NCBI GenBank assembly: GCA_001600175.1
Contig: BCJC01000003.1
Span: forward strand, 1,860,001 to 1,924,000
Source: Erythrobasidium yunnanense
Lineage: Eukaryota > Basidiomycota > Cystobasidiomycetes > Erythrobasidiales > Erythrobasidiaceae
Reading direction: 5' to 3'
DNA: 64,000 nucleotides
Made by a program: the position numbers and the translations under genes. The notes beneath the pieces are model-generated. The model did not search any database. It was not told the DNA's origin and saw nothing but the letters and a program-made list of their open reading frames with translations. Below, one piece after another: positions 47,828-57,076 of the stretch (position 1 is the first letter of the stretch; each line of letters opens with the position of its first letter).

Positions 47828-49467
47828 ATGAACTGGCTTCGCTTCGGAAAGCGCGAAAATGACAGCCTGGCCGTGGAACCGTTCATGGACATGTACCCAT
47901 CCCTGTTCATTCTGCATCCTTTTACCAAAAGACCAGGAAGCACCTTGAAGCAAACGACTACTGTGTCCGGGCGCTTTGATGTTGAACTGCTGGAAGATGA
48001 GATGTTCCAGAGCGTCGAGTGTCGGCTATACCCAAAATACTTCGCGTCGAATGGGAGTGAGTTCGCCTTAAAGCCCGTCCCCGTTGCTGTCTCTTCTCTG
48101 ACGCTCGCTATGTATTAGCATACACGGACAAAGGCGAGCTGGAAGGCCAGACTTGCCGTTTGCAAGCGAATGCCACGATGTATCGAGCGGGAAAGATCTC
48201 GTAGGCTCCACCGAGCTACATGTTCAGGCCACTCTTGCTGAATTAATTCCAGGTTTCCATTCGTCTTCGAAGTCCCTTGCGATGCGGTTGTGTATACCGA
48301 CTTTGCAATGCAGCAGCCGGACTGGATCGATCACAACAGGATGTACAGAATACGGTATCTTTTAGAGGCGAGTGGAAATTCCCCAAATAGGGTGTACGTT
48401 CGCTGATACTCGAACAGATCAGCATAACGAGATGCAAACAAGGGCGACCGCCTCACATATACAAGGAAGCCTGGCCACCCTGGGCGAAGCCTATCGGCAC
48501 GATCGACCCGGAAGCAGCTCATCTTCTGCCCACCACCAAACGATTTCACGTCGTGCCGAGCCCGTCTGATCCGGGAGAATTGCCTCCTTCCTTGTCGTGA
48601 GTTGCGGAACCTTGTGGAGCGCTTAGGGTTACTGAACATGCGGTCAATGTTTCAGGGCAGTCCTGGAGTCTATCACAACCGAGCTGGGTTTTGTGAGGAT
48701 ACATGCGTCTTCCCGATATTTCGTGATTGGTGGACTGTAAGCATAGGCCAACCAGCATTTGCAGGCCTCGTCATTTATCATCTATACGCCTCAGTATTAC
48801 AATCAATTTCAATATCAGTCCAGCAGCAGACGCCAAGATCCAGCAGATTAGGTGCATATTGCGAGAAACTGTCGCCTGGAGATCGCCCAAGGAGGGTGGT
48901 CCAGCTTGGAGTGAGAAGCCAAGGAAATACGAGTTCCTCGCCTTCAATTTGGATGAGCACATACAGAACTCCAGCGATACTATCCACCTAACCAAGACCA
49001 CAAGGCTACCAGACGATTATCGCGCCTCCCGCTCATCCCTTAGAACCGTTCCGCAAATACTTACCACCGAACATGAACTACTGTTCGAGATAGAGTATAT
49101 CAAGAATTCGCACAAATTCGTTGGAACCCTCGCCAAACCCGTCCTTCTTGCAGGAGTGAGTGCCTTGATCCCCATGCTGCACCGGAATAAGGTCTCATGC
49201 ATATTGACCTCACAGTGCGAAATGATCTCCGAAAGCATTCGTCCACCAACGTATGGCAGCGATCCTATATCAGGCGAAGATCTACAGCCCGACCGGCTCG
49301 CAGATCTTCTCGGAGGGAGGAATGGATACGTCTACTGCACTTGCGGCTTCAGTATGGATATGCTGCTTCAGAGAGAAACAGAAGGCCTTTCTACAGAAAC
49401 GACTACACTGCTGCTGGCGCAGCCCGAAAGGCCAGCTGCACAGAAGTCGGCAGCCTTCGTACCGTAG
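47828..49467 (+). CDS. Arrestin-like trafficking adaptor (440 aa)
   Basis: Seven exons keep frame throughout: 47828-48056, 48119-48200, 48253-48391, 48418-48596, 48656-48736, 48795-49155 and 49216-49467. The first part (TTVSGRFDVELLEDEMFQSV, then SFPFVFEVPCD) looks like an arrestin N-domain sandwich. VVPSPSDPGELPPSL and LITINFNISPAADAKIQQIR resemble the hinge and the arrestin C-domain. A PPTY motif near the end could recruit a NEDD4-type WW domain, as in alpha-arrestins that direct ubiquitination of membrane transporters. Overall similarity is by pattern only, so the family call is moderate. The intron 48392-48417 is just 26 bases. Confidence 0.6.
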
Positions 49468-49568
49468 GCGAAGCAAGTAAAACACACATGCCAAGTTCTG
49501 GTCAGCTGGTTCGGAGCGACTACTTCGTGAGACCGAAATGCCGAATTTCAGGATCGAGGTTGCTTGCA

Positions 49569-49964
49569 TCAGCCCGCTTTCTGCATAGCTGCCAGCCTAT
49601 TGGGCGACACGATCTCCTTCAAGCTAGACTTTGGACTCAGATCCATACTAGGTGAAGCGCTTGATCTCCGACGCTTCTCCGAAAGGGAAGTCTCCTCGAG
49701 CGCATCTGTCGTCCAGCGCAACATGGCTTCGATAATCTCTTGTGAGGGTGCTCTTCTCTCCCCGTATGTGTAGCCTGGCCAGACTGCTGGTGCGATGCGC
49801 TCATCTGGCCAGAGTTCGTCAACTTTCGAAACGCTTGTTCGGCGAGGAGGTGGCATTTCGGCTTGTTGGAGCTGGCTCAGACTTTGCTGTTGAGCTCGTA
49901 TGGTGTAAGGACTTCATGAGTTGGAGCGATTGCGACGGATACTGGCAGCTCTGCTCGATGCCAT
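49569..49964 (-). pseudogene. Hypothetical reading frame with one internal TGA
   Basis: Not recognised. Reading from an ATG at 49964 the frame is open to 49569 except for one TGA at 49914-49916. The part before the TGA is Ser/Arg-rich. The part after continues with a Gln-rich stretch (RAQQQSLSQLQQAEMPPPRR) and a plausible folded segment (VDELWPDERIAPAVWPGYTY, EIIEAMLRWTTDALEE). No short intron with GT-AG ends removes the TGA. It may be a decayed gene, a read-through gene, a sequence error, or the 3' part of a longer gene with exons further up (50000-50330). A start at 49856 would avoid the TGA. It converges on the arrestin-like gene. Confidence 0.4.
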
Positions 49965-50687
49965 CTGTGCTGAAAAGCCTGCAAGCGGCAAGAGGTCAGC
50001 GGCATACGCAGTTGTGGGGCACGCTGAGCCTCACCGGGTATACAGGATGAATGAAACGGATAGAACGAGCGCCAGGCTCTGAAGGAATGTGGTGCGTGTA
50101 TACGAAACACGTCGAGGACTGTCTGACCTTACCGCACAGATCATCAGACAACGTTTCTTGCTTGCGGACGTGGACCTACCAGTCTTAGGGCCTCGGACGT
50201 GTAGCAGTACTTGACCAGGCACACTGCCGCTCTCGGATCATACGCGGTATGGCCGTTTCACAAGGCTTATCCGTAGCGACCTGTATATGCATTGTCACAT
50301 TGTCGTATCTAGGCAGGGCGAGAGCATGAACAGATGAAGAAGGGCAAATGCGTCAGATTGACAGAGGAATGCTTAGCAGTAGGGTCCACAAGAGCGAACG
50401 GGGACGCAGAGTACACATAGAGAGGCAGCAGTCTCTAGGTATCGAGAGTGGACTAAATCGTAGTGGGACCAGGAGGCCCTAGTGGAGCATGGCCAGGCCG
50501 TTACAAGGCAATCGGTCTCGAGCGTGTGGAATATAGCATTGCGGAAGAAAAAGAGACGAAAGGCTAGGAGGAGACAGAAAGATCACGAAGATGGCAGGAG
50601 GGGATGAGGATGATGACCAATTCGTAAGTGATATATGTAGGTTCAGACCAGAGCAATGGGTACCACCACCTAAACATAGATGCATGG
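49965..50687. other. Unresolved region upstream of the broken frame
   Basis: Several open stretches on the minus strand between 50000 and 50330 could be exons of the 49569-49964 gene, but I could not join any of them in frame. From 50351 to 50420 there is a block resembling 52121-52195 (see repeats). Otherwise nothing supported. Confidence 0.35.
50351..50420 (+). repeat. Duplicated non-coding block, copy 1
   Basis: This block (containing cgtcag, then cagtagggtcca, then gagcg, gacgc, gagtacaca) recurs in the same orientation and order at 52121-52195 with substitutions and small gaps. Both copies lie a few hundred bases downstream of mini-zinc-protein genes (copy 1 past the stop at 50688, copy 2 past the stop at 52671). 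They look like co-duplicated 3' flanks. Confidence 0.6.
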
Positions 50688-50951
50688 CTAGGTCACCAGC
50701 GGGTGACCGTTACGGTAGCACTGCATGCAGATATTGCCGGTCTCTGGGTTTGGAGGATTACCACAGTTGCGACAAAAGCGGCACGGGCATGTGTTGGTAG
50801 AGCGAGGGGCGGCACGCGGGGAGGAGCCATGAGGATAGGTACATGTAGCCCGTGCCAAGGAACAGCTGCGGCATCCATTCGCACTGCGTGTGCAGCTGAG
50901 GTTGTTCGTCTTGCACCTATCGCAATCCTTGGTGTACTTTTCGGTCGGCAT
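50688..50951 (-). CDS. Mini Zn2Cys6 protein, copy a (87 aa)
   Basis: Single exon. Residues 10-37 match the Gal4-type zinc cluster exactly: C10-x2-C13-x6-C20-x6-C27-x2-C30-x6-C37. A second cysteine cluster occupies residues 55-78: C55-x-C57-x2-C60-x2-C63-x11-C75-x2-C78 (CPCRFCRNCGNPPNPETGNI, then CMQC), with a His at 83. No dimerisation coiled coil or fungal transcription-factor middle domain is present, and there is no signal peptide. Two paralogues lie just upstream on the same strand. It might bind DNA as a minimal factor or act as a competitor or zinc-binding protein; no function is known to me. Confidence 0.8.
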   Translation of the reverse strand: MPTEKYTKDCDRCKTNNLSCTRSANGCRSCSLARATCTYPHGSSPRAAPRSTNTCPCRFCRNCGNPPNPETGNICMQCYRNGHPLVT

Positions 50952-51440
50952 TGTTGAGAGCTGGCCTTCGGATTTCCGTACTAATCTGGATGAATAAAGC
51001 TTCGATACGCGTTGTTCGGTGTCGTGTAGTTGTATGTGGCCAGAGACAAGCTGCACTCGATTCGAGGGAGCGAGTTTTGTACCCTGGGAGGGGCTGTGTG
51101 ACTTGAAGGACACGAAAGGTAGGAGAATAAGGGCAGCCGATCCTCGAGCCGTGGAACGTCCAACATGAAGCAGCAGTCTATAGGTTACGGGGTGGGCAGG
51201 TCGCCGTTCAAGGCAATTAGGCCCCGAGACGTTGAGCAAGAGGGGACGTCCGTCTCAAATGCATCTGTGCCATAGTGTGCAGGCCCTGCTATTCAGAGGC
51301 AAAGCAAGGCTCGCGTATGGGCTCAACAGCACCTGCAGGAACGATTGGTTTTGGCACAGACAGCACGGATGCAGAAGGGGAAGATGTGAGTTCATGATAT
51401 GCTGACTGGGCTCGACATGACACGGAGGTCCAGGAGATGC
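50952..51440. other. Spacer between mini-zinc copies a and b
   Basis: About 490 bases, presumably the promoter of copy a and the 3' region of copy b. The frame of copy a stays open upstream of its ATG, but that extension has no cysteine motif. Confidence 0.4.
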
Positions 51441-51707
51441 CTAGCTTCTCAGTGTGTGGCCACTGCTGTAGCAGTCAATGCAGATGTTGCCGTTCCTAGG
51501 GTTTGGCGGATTGCCGCACCCTCGACAAGCACACGGGCAGGACCGGTCAGCAGGAGCTGGCGACGGTGAGGAGTCACCATCCTCAGGATAGATGCATGTC
51601 TTTTTGGCGTTGGAACAGGCGCGGCAGCCGTTCACACTGCGCGAGCACCGAAACCCTTTTTTCTTGCACCTGTTGCAGTCTCGCGAGCGGAGCGGTCGTC
51701 CTGGCAT
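51441..51707 (-). CDS. Mini Zn2Cys6 protein, copy b (88 aa)
   Basis: Single exon. It has the same layout as copy a. The N-terminal cluster is CNRCKKKGFRC, then CRACSNAKKTC, again C-x2-C-x6-C-x6-C-x2-C-x6-C, with the basic residues after the second Cys typical of DNA-binding Zn2Cys6 domains. A Pro/Ser linker of about 17 residues follows, then the second cluster CPCACRGCGNPPNPRNGNI and CIDC, and a tail SSGHTLRS with the conserved Gly-His. The second cluster is one residue shorter between its third and fourth motif positions than in copy a. No activation or dimerisation region is visible. Confidence 0.82.
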   Translation of the reverse strand: MPGRPLRSRDCNRCKKKGFRCSRSVNGCRACSNAKKTCIYPEDGDSSPSPAPADRSCPCACRGCGNPPNPRNGNICIDCYSSGHTLRS

Positions 51708-52670
51708 CTTGAATGTGTATTGTGAGCGCTTTTAGGTCCGGAAGCTCGAGTAGGTGTTCGTCCAAGGACAGGTCCGACTTGGTTGGGAGAGAGGAGACCT
51801 GCGAGCGAGCGAGCGTGTGCAAGCTTTTCACCGATGCACAGCACCTACAAACGCAACGCATACCTTTGAGCTATGCAGCAAAGAGAGACCGCAGTGAAAT
51901 TTCACATCTTGCTGCTGGGATGATGTACAGTCAACATGAAACAGAGATGCTGAAAACAGAAAGACGATGATGATACTGGATAACGAACAAAGGGATGATC
52001 AACGGAAACCTAAGCATCACTCATGAACCGATCTGTGTATTCACTGTCATATAGCTGTATTCACTGTCTCATCGTCAGCATTGGGTAGACAGCGATAGCA
52101 AGTTTGCGAGAGAAAGGGCGAACGCGTCATCTAGTCAGATGGAACGCTTATCAGTAGGGTCCATGAGAGCGGACGCGGACAGAAAGAGTACATAGAAAAG
52201 AGACAGAGTCAAAACGAGCTGATGTTTCGATGTTTGCGAAGCCCGGCTCTTCAACCATGAGCTTGACGAGCTGTCCAGACTATAGACCTGAGATACTGCT
52301 CATACGAGTGCGTGTCTAGCTTGGAAGCATTCCTCGAGCGGATGCACATACCGATTGCGACTCCGAGCGGTCCTGACCAGCTGGCTAGGTCAGACAGCTC
52401 TAGATCGCCTGTCAGGGTCCAGATGATCAATCTGGGATCGAGAGAAAAGCTGAATCAGACATGCCTATAGGCTGAGCTCACTAGAGGTGTACGACGCGCA
52501 GTCAATTAGCCAACGCATGACCGGCTGCACGGAGCGGAGAGATGTAGGCAGGAAAGGGCTAAGGAGATACAAATCACGAGACATAGCAGCAGTGCAGTTG
52601 AAGACGAAAGGAAATGCCGGCCCATGAACCGGAGTTCAGGGCTTAGTACTAAGCCAGCATTACGCCATCT
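51708..52670. other. Spacer between mini-zinc copies b and c
   Basis: Nearly 1 kb without a supported gene. It contains the second copy of the duplicated block (52121-52195). The remaining sequence shows no RNA gene or mobile-element ends that I can see. Confidence 0.45.
52121..52195 (+). repeat. Duplicated non-coding block, copy 2
   Basis: Counterpart of 50351-50420, in the same orientation. It lies downstream of mini-zinc copy c. The shared order of short identical words (cgtca, cagtagggtcca, gagcg, gacgc, gagtaca) supports common descent rather than chance. Confidence 0.6.
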
Positions 52671-52889
52671 TCATGTTACGATAGTGTGTCCCGCTCGATA
52701 ACAAGCCATGCAGATGTTACCACCTTCGCCACGGTCGTTGCTGCATCGACAGTTCTTGCATGGGCACTTGGTCTTGTAAGCACAATTCTTGTTGTAGGTG
52801 CGACAGTAGTGACAGCCATTTGTTTCGCGGGTGCATTGAATTCGGGCCCTTGCACAGGCGAAGCAGTTTACGGGTTGCGTTCCAGGCAT
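52671..52889 (-). CDS. Mini Zn2Cys6 protein, copy c (72 aa)
   Basis: Single exon. The N-terminal cluster is CFACARARIQC, then CHYCRTYNKNC, the same C-x2-C-x6-C-x6-C-x2-C-x6-C spacing. The linker is cut to five residues and the second cluster reads CPCKNCRCSNDRGEGGNI and CMACYRAGHT. It is the most diverged and shortest of the three, lacking the GNPPNP turn and most of the linker. The frame upstream of the ATG stays open but has no motif. All six cluster-one cysteines and all six cluster-two cysteines are kept, which argues for selection on both zinc sites. Confidence 0.78.
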   Translation of the reverse strand: MPGTQPVNCFACARARIQCTRETNGCHYCRTYNKNCAYKTKCPCKNCRCSNDRGEGGNICMACYRAGHTIVT

Positions 52890-53897
52890 TGTTAGAGGTT
52901 TCTTTCGAGGTCTCTTGTTTGAGAAGTATGCGTGGGTAATAGATGCGGTGCAGGCTTTTGTGACTACTGCCTGCTTGAATTGCCTGGATGAAGGAGAGAC
53001 AAGCCTAGAAGCTGGACCTAGCAATTTGAATCCCTCGCGGCGGCGATGTCGCTCTCGCGCGAGCTACTCTCCTGCCCCTTTCGAGGACCGTGATCGCGGT
53101 TTCCTGTCCCTTCGAGGAAGCCGCTCGTAGCGACACCACCCCCAAGGAAGCCGCACACTGGTAGGCCCTCCAGTCGTTCTATCGTAGGCTTGGAGAGTCA
53201 AGGCTCTGTATCCTCGAGGTGCAGATCCTGGCCATACCGCAAGAGAAGCAACTCGCGGCGGAGATCAGAGGGAGTTCGAGACCGCCATGAGCGCTGAAGG
53301 AAGCCAAGCGAAGCGGACAGGCCACAGCACGAAGCAGTGAGAGGTATAGAAATGCGGAAACGATAGGTGGATCGCCCGCAGGCAAGCGAGATTGCTCTGA
53401 AGTAGGCGAGAAACGGGAAGTGATTACCAATGATTGGGCGATCTTGTCTGACCCGTAGTATGTAAGCGTCACCATGGGTGATCAACACCTGTCAGTCGTT
53501 AAGCTACGCATCGTTCTCGCCAATCGGGGAAGAGGAAACAAGAACCAAGGTTGGAAGTCTGTCCCTTTTACAGCGGATTTCCTTCGGAATCTTCGTGAAC
53601 GACTATCGACAACAGCCAAACATTACACGACGTATGGAGATAAGAAAGCGATGTGACTCCAGTTGCTGTACGAAATATTGATGAGTGGTAATGTACGGTA
53701 TTGTAGGCGCGAGAGAGCATTTTCAAGCTTGACAGAGAGATAGACTGCTGAACTACTTTGATAACGTGCAACGACATGGGAAACTGTCGGCAGCGGAAAG
53801 GCGCGGTACCGCAGCCATCGCGGGACTTGCATGTGCTATACAAGCTGATGTCAGCCGATGTCGGGGGAGCTTCAAGGCATTGCAGACGTACTGACTG
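52890..53897. other. Intergenic, no gene seen
   Basis: About 1 kb. Several short frames occur on both strands (for example 53179-53488 on minus), but none has motifs, homologous neighbours or matching splice sites. It should hold the promoter of mini-zinc copy c at its left end. Confidence 0.4.
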
Positions 53898-54497
53898 TCA
53901 CCGCAATAGAATGGCAGAATTCAACAGTCTCCTCAGCAGGCTGTACTGCTGCTTGATCTGTTTCTCCATCTCGAACTGGCACACTTGTCGGGGCGGACTT
54001 CCACCGCGTCTCCTGGCTGCGTACTCGTAGTATGACACGCTTCCTATGTGGTATTCTTGTGCCAGCTTGTTCCTTGTCTTCTCGTTCTCTCTCCAATCCG
54101 GGTACTCTGCATCGAATAACTCCGATAGATCCCACTGAATGCCTGATGCTTTGGACTTCTTTGTGATCGGGATGCTGAACTGTGTAGTGGTATCGTTACT
54201 ATCTCTTCTGCCTTTGCCCTTGCTCCTCCTGACTTTGCCGTCTTTGCCCACGAGCTGAACGCGGAGATACCACCCGTTCGGCTGCGTGTCATAGATCTCA
54301 CGAATAATGAAGTTCCCCACGATCTCATTCTGAACGCGTGTAGATTGAGAGCCGAAGAAGCTGGCATCACTGGAATAGCGCGTGGACGCAGCAGAGCGGG
54401 AGGAAGTACGTGAAGCAGAGGCGGAGGATGAGGAGGAAGTAGAAGCTGCGGATTCCGAGGAAGTGCGAGAGGAGGATGGGCGTCTGAAGAGATTCAT
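53898..54497 (-). CDS. Hypothetical Ser-rich protein with a conserved-looking core (199 aa)
   Basis: Not recognised. Single exon from ATG 54497. The first 50 residues are almost all Ser, Ala, Arg and Thr. A globular part follows from about residue 55: EIVGNFIIREIYDTQPNGWY, LRVQLVGKDGKVR, a basic loop, IQWDLSELFDAEYPDW, then a charged helix and a C-terminal helix (CQFEMEKQIKQQYSLLRRLL). The alternation of beta-like and polar segments suggests a small beta-rich domain, perhaps for nucleic acid or protein binding, but this is guesswork. It is divergent from the zinc-module array that begins at 55140. Confidence 0.6.
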   Translation of the reverse strand: MNLFRRPSSSRTSSESAASTSSSSSASASRTSSRSAASTRYSSDASFFGSQSTRVQNEIVGNFIIREIYDTQPNGWYLRVQLVGKDGKVRRSKGKGRRDSNDTTTQFSIPITKKSKASGIQWDLSELFDAEYPDWRENEKTRNKLAQEYHIGSVSYYEYAARRRGGSPPRQVCQFEMEKQIKQQYSLLRRLLNSAILLR

Positions 54498-55139
54498 GGT
54501 GGATGGCTTGACTTCAAAATAGGTAATTGTTCTTGCTTTGAAGCCGATGGAGAATAGGAGAGCAAGAAAGATGAAAGCTAAGAATGAAGATGAAAGCTGT
54601 TCTAAGTGATTTTTATAGACACCTACGGAAGCTGCGTCTGTCAGCTGCGCGTCACTGCGGCTTTCTCGAAAAACATCAGCGCGCTGAGTCAACCTTAGTT
54701 CCGAGCGCCCGAGCCGCTGCCTGTCGCCGTCTGATGACGATAACCCCGCGTAAGCCCGCTTAGTCAAAGTGAAGGCAGACAGCAAGTCAGCCAGTTGCAC
54801 TCGCAATAACAGAAACATAGCAGTAGCAGGGATGCCAGCCGATCTGTAGGCTGATGTCCAACGCGTGTCTGTCTTTCACTTGCGAAATTGCGCCCTTAAG
54901 CTTCGCAGATGAAATCCGGAGATGCGTGAGCTTGCTCGAAGATTATCCATATAGAATCGTGACGGTTGTCTTCAGGTTCGTATGTGCGAAACGCGCATGT
55001 CCAGATTGACTTTCGAGCGACCTGTGCACCTCTTGGAAGGCAGCCCGTCTGCATCGCAAGAACCCAGCACGACATGAAGTCGCAGCTATCGCTTTCCAGG
55101 AAAATATTGTGCTCTTGAAGCCTGCTGCCCCATCGAATC
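54498..55139. promoter_or_regulatory. Divergent intergenic region, Ser-rich gene / zinc-module array
   Basis: About 640 bases between divergent starts. Open frames run through it on minus but without motifs. No gene is supported. Confidence 0.4.
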
Positions 55140-56868
55140 ATGGCGAGCAATCGTTCCAAGTCGATCCTCCGGCAAGCGATACCTTTGAGCCGACAGTATA
55201 GAGAACGAGCAGCAGAGATCCTTCAAGAACGATACTCAGATTATAAAGATGCTAAGAAAGCCGTCGATGATTGGCAAGCTCTGGCAGGCCAAACGACGTA
55301 CGCAGAAAAGGAAGAGATCAAAACCCCTCGTTCAGGTCGTGCACCGTTGCGCAATAAGCCGAAGCCTATGAAGTATGTCGAGCTCATCTGCACATCTGTA
55401 CTCGGATGTAACTGGACATGCACTATCGAGCTGCAGGAGAATGCAGAATAGTGAGTTCTCGCTGCGCTAAGCTTTTGCTGCATGTGTCTCACTGATGAGG
55501 GATTTCTTCCTCGCTAGTCAAGTTTTTTTTGACGATGAAGACATCATCCACACATGCAAGCCTGGCGAGGTGCCTCCTTCGGAGAAGCGCCCACACCAGC
55601 ACCCAAAACCGCTGTCATCCAAGAAGAAGCGCACTAACGCTCGTCCTCTACTCTCAAATAGCAGGGAGCCGATCAGCAAACGACGTAAAACCTTGCCGAA
55701 CTCTGCATTTGATGGCGGACGTGCTTCGGTTTCATCGAGGTCGGACAGTAGTGAATCGGAGAATGACGAAGGCCTACCTCGATTCACGCGCTCATTCAGC
55801 ACTGCAGATAACATCAAGCCACATCGGAAAATAGCTGCATATTCAGAGTCTGCATCGTCCGGGTCAGCTTCGCCTATCGAACCGGCACCGCGAAGATCCA
55901 CAATGCCAAATCTGCATACTCACACTACAAGCAAGAAGGCGGACAAGAGGAAGCGATCTGCGGTAACGAGTCCTTCGACACATTCGGAATCTACACCTGT
56001 CAAGCTTCCGCGCACGAAGCGTAGGCGCATACCACCTAGCACTAGTAGCTCATCTGCTACATCTGACGCCTCCGAGTGCCTGTCACTGAGACCGAGAGGC
56101 AAGCCTGCTACGAGCCTTACCAGTTTCTGCGAACCACTCCGTCTTGACGGAGAAGAATATGAGCTTTTCGACTTACCGGACAAAGACTACGACGGGTCCA
56201 ACGAATCAGAAGACGTACAACATGACAACCATTTGCTGTACGTGAGGGAGCCTTCTACGCCTCTCACTGATCGTCACCGAAAAGCAACACCTCGGTCATC
56301 CTCAATAACTCCCACAAATGTACCATCTCCAGCAGACTCACCTGTAACATCTCGGAACCACAAGTCCATACCGGATAAAGTTCTGCAGACTGCTCGATTA
56401 CAGCCATCTCTTGTAAGTCAAGCTGCCGCATACAGCGATAGACAAACACCTCCCTGCTCGCCGGCATCCACAAATAGAGGGGTGACAGTCGACAGCGACG
56501 TGGAAGCGTCAGACGAAGATGAGCAGCCAATTCTCGAAGCCGCCAATGCAAAGCTACAAAGAACAGCTTCTTCACCTCTACAAGCAGTTCCCGAGATATT
56601 CCTAGCAGATGAAAAATACAAGCTGCCTCGCGATCTAGTAGACTTTCTAGCAACCGCAGGCATTCATACGGTATCTGACTTCGACAGCTTTGGCTTGGGC
56701 GAGGAGGATATGAACACATTCTTAGGCAGTCTCTTCGAGAAGATGGCTGGAATGAATGCAGTCGACAGGAGAACCGAAAAGCTAGCTGGGGAAGCTGTCA
56801 GAAGTTGCGCTAACTCTGTAACGATTCACAAAGTCCAAGGGCTCTTTCGTTTGCGTAAGCGGCCTTAG
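55140..56868 (+). CDS. Zinc-module / helical-domain protein, array member 1 (553 aa)
   Basis: Two exons, 55140-55450 and 55518-56868, join in phase 2 inside a Tyr codon. The N-terminal module (residues about 20-130) begins YSDYKDAKKAVDDWQALAGQ and carries C-x5-C (CTSVLGC), 24 residues, then His-Thr-Cys. That spacing matches the WRKY-GCM1 superfamily, and the helical lead-in resembles FAR1 DNA-binding domains of MULE transposases. A disordered Ser-, Pro- and Arg-rich middle of about 320 residues follows. The C-terminal helical domain is IFLADEKYKLPRDLVDFLAT, AGIHTVSDFDSFGL and so on to RLRKRP. No transposase catalytic core is present. Likely a nuclear DNA-binding protein; role unknown. Confidence 0.82.
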
Positions 56869-57076
56869 ATCAGCTCTTCCATGTATCTTCTGTACATTAG
56901 AGTTCGAGAGCGATGTAGATGGATGCGGTCACTGCCTCCTCTTGCTCTGATCTTGCGACTGGATTGATTTCCGTCCGATATGTCGCACTTCTGCAGGCTG
57001 ACCATTCGCGCTCAACGAGCTTCACGCCGGATTCACGTACTCAGCTAGCTACTGCTGTGATTCACATGCACTTGCC

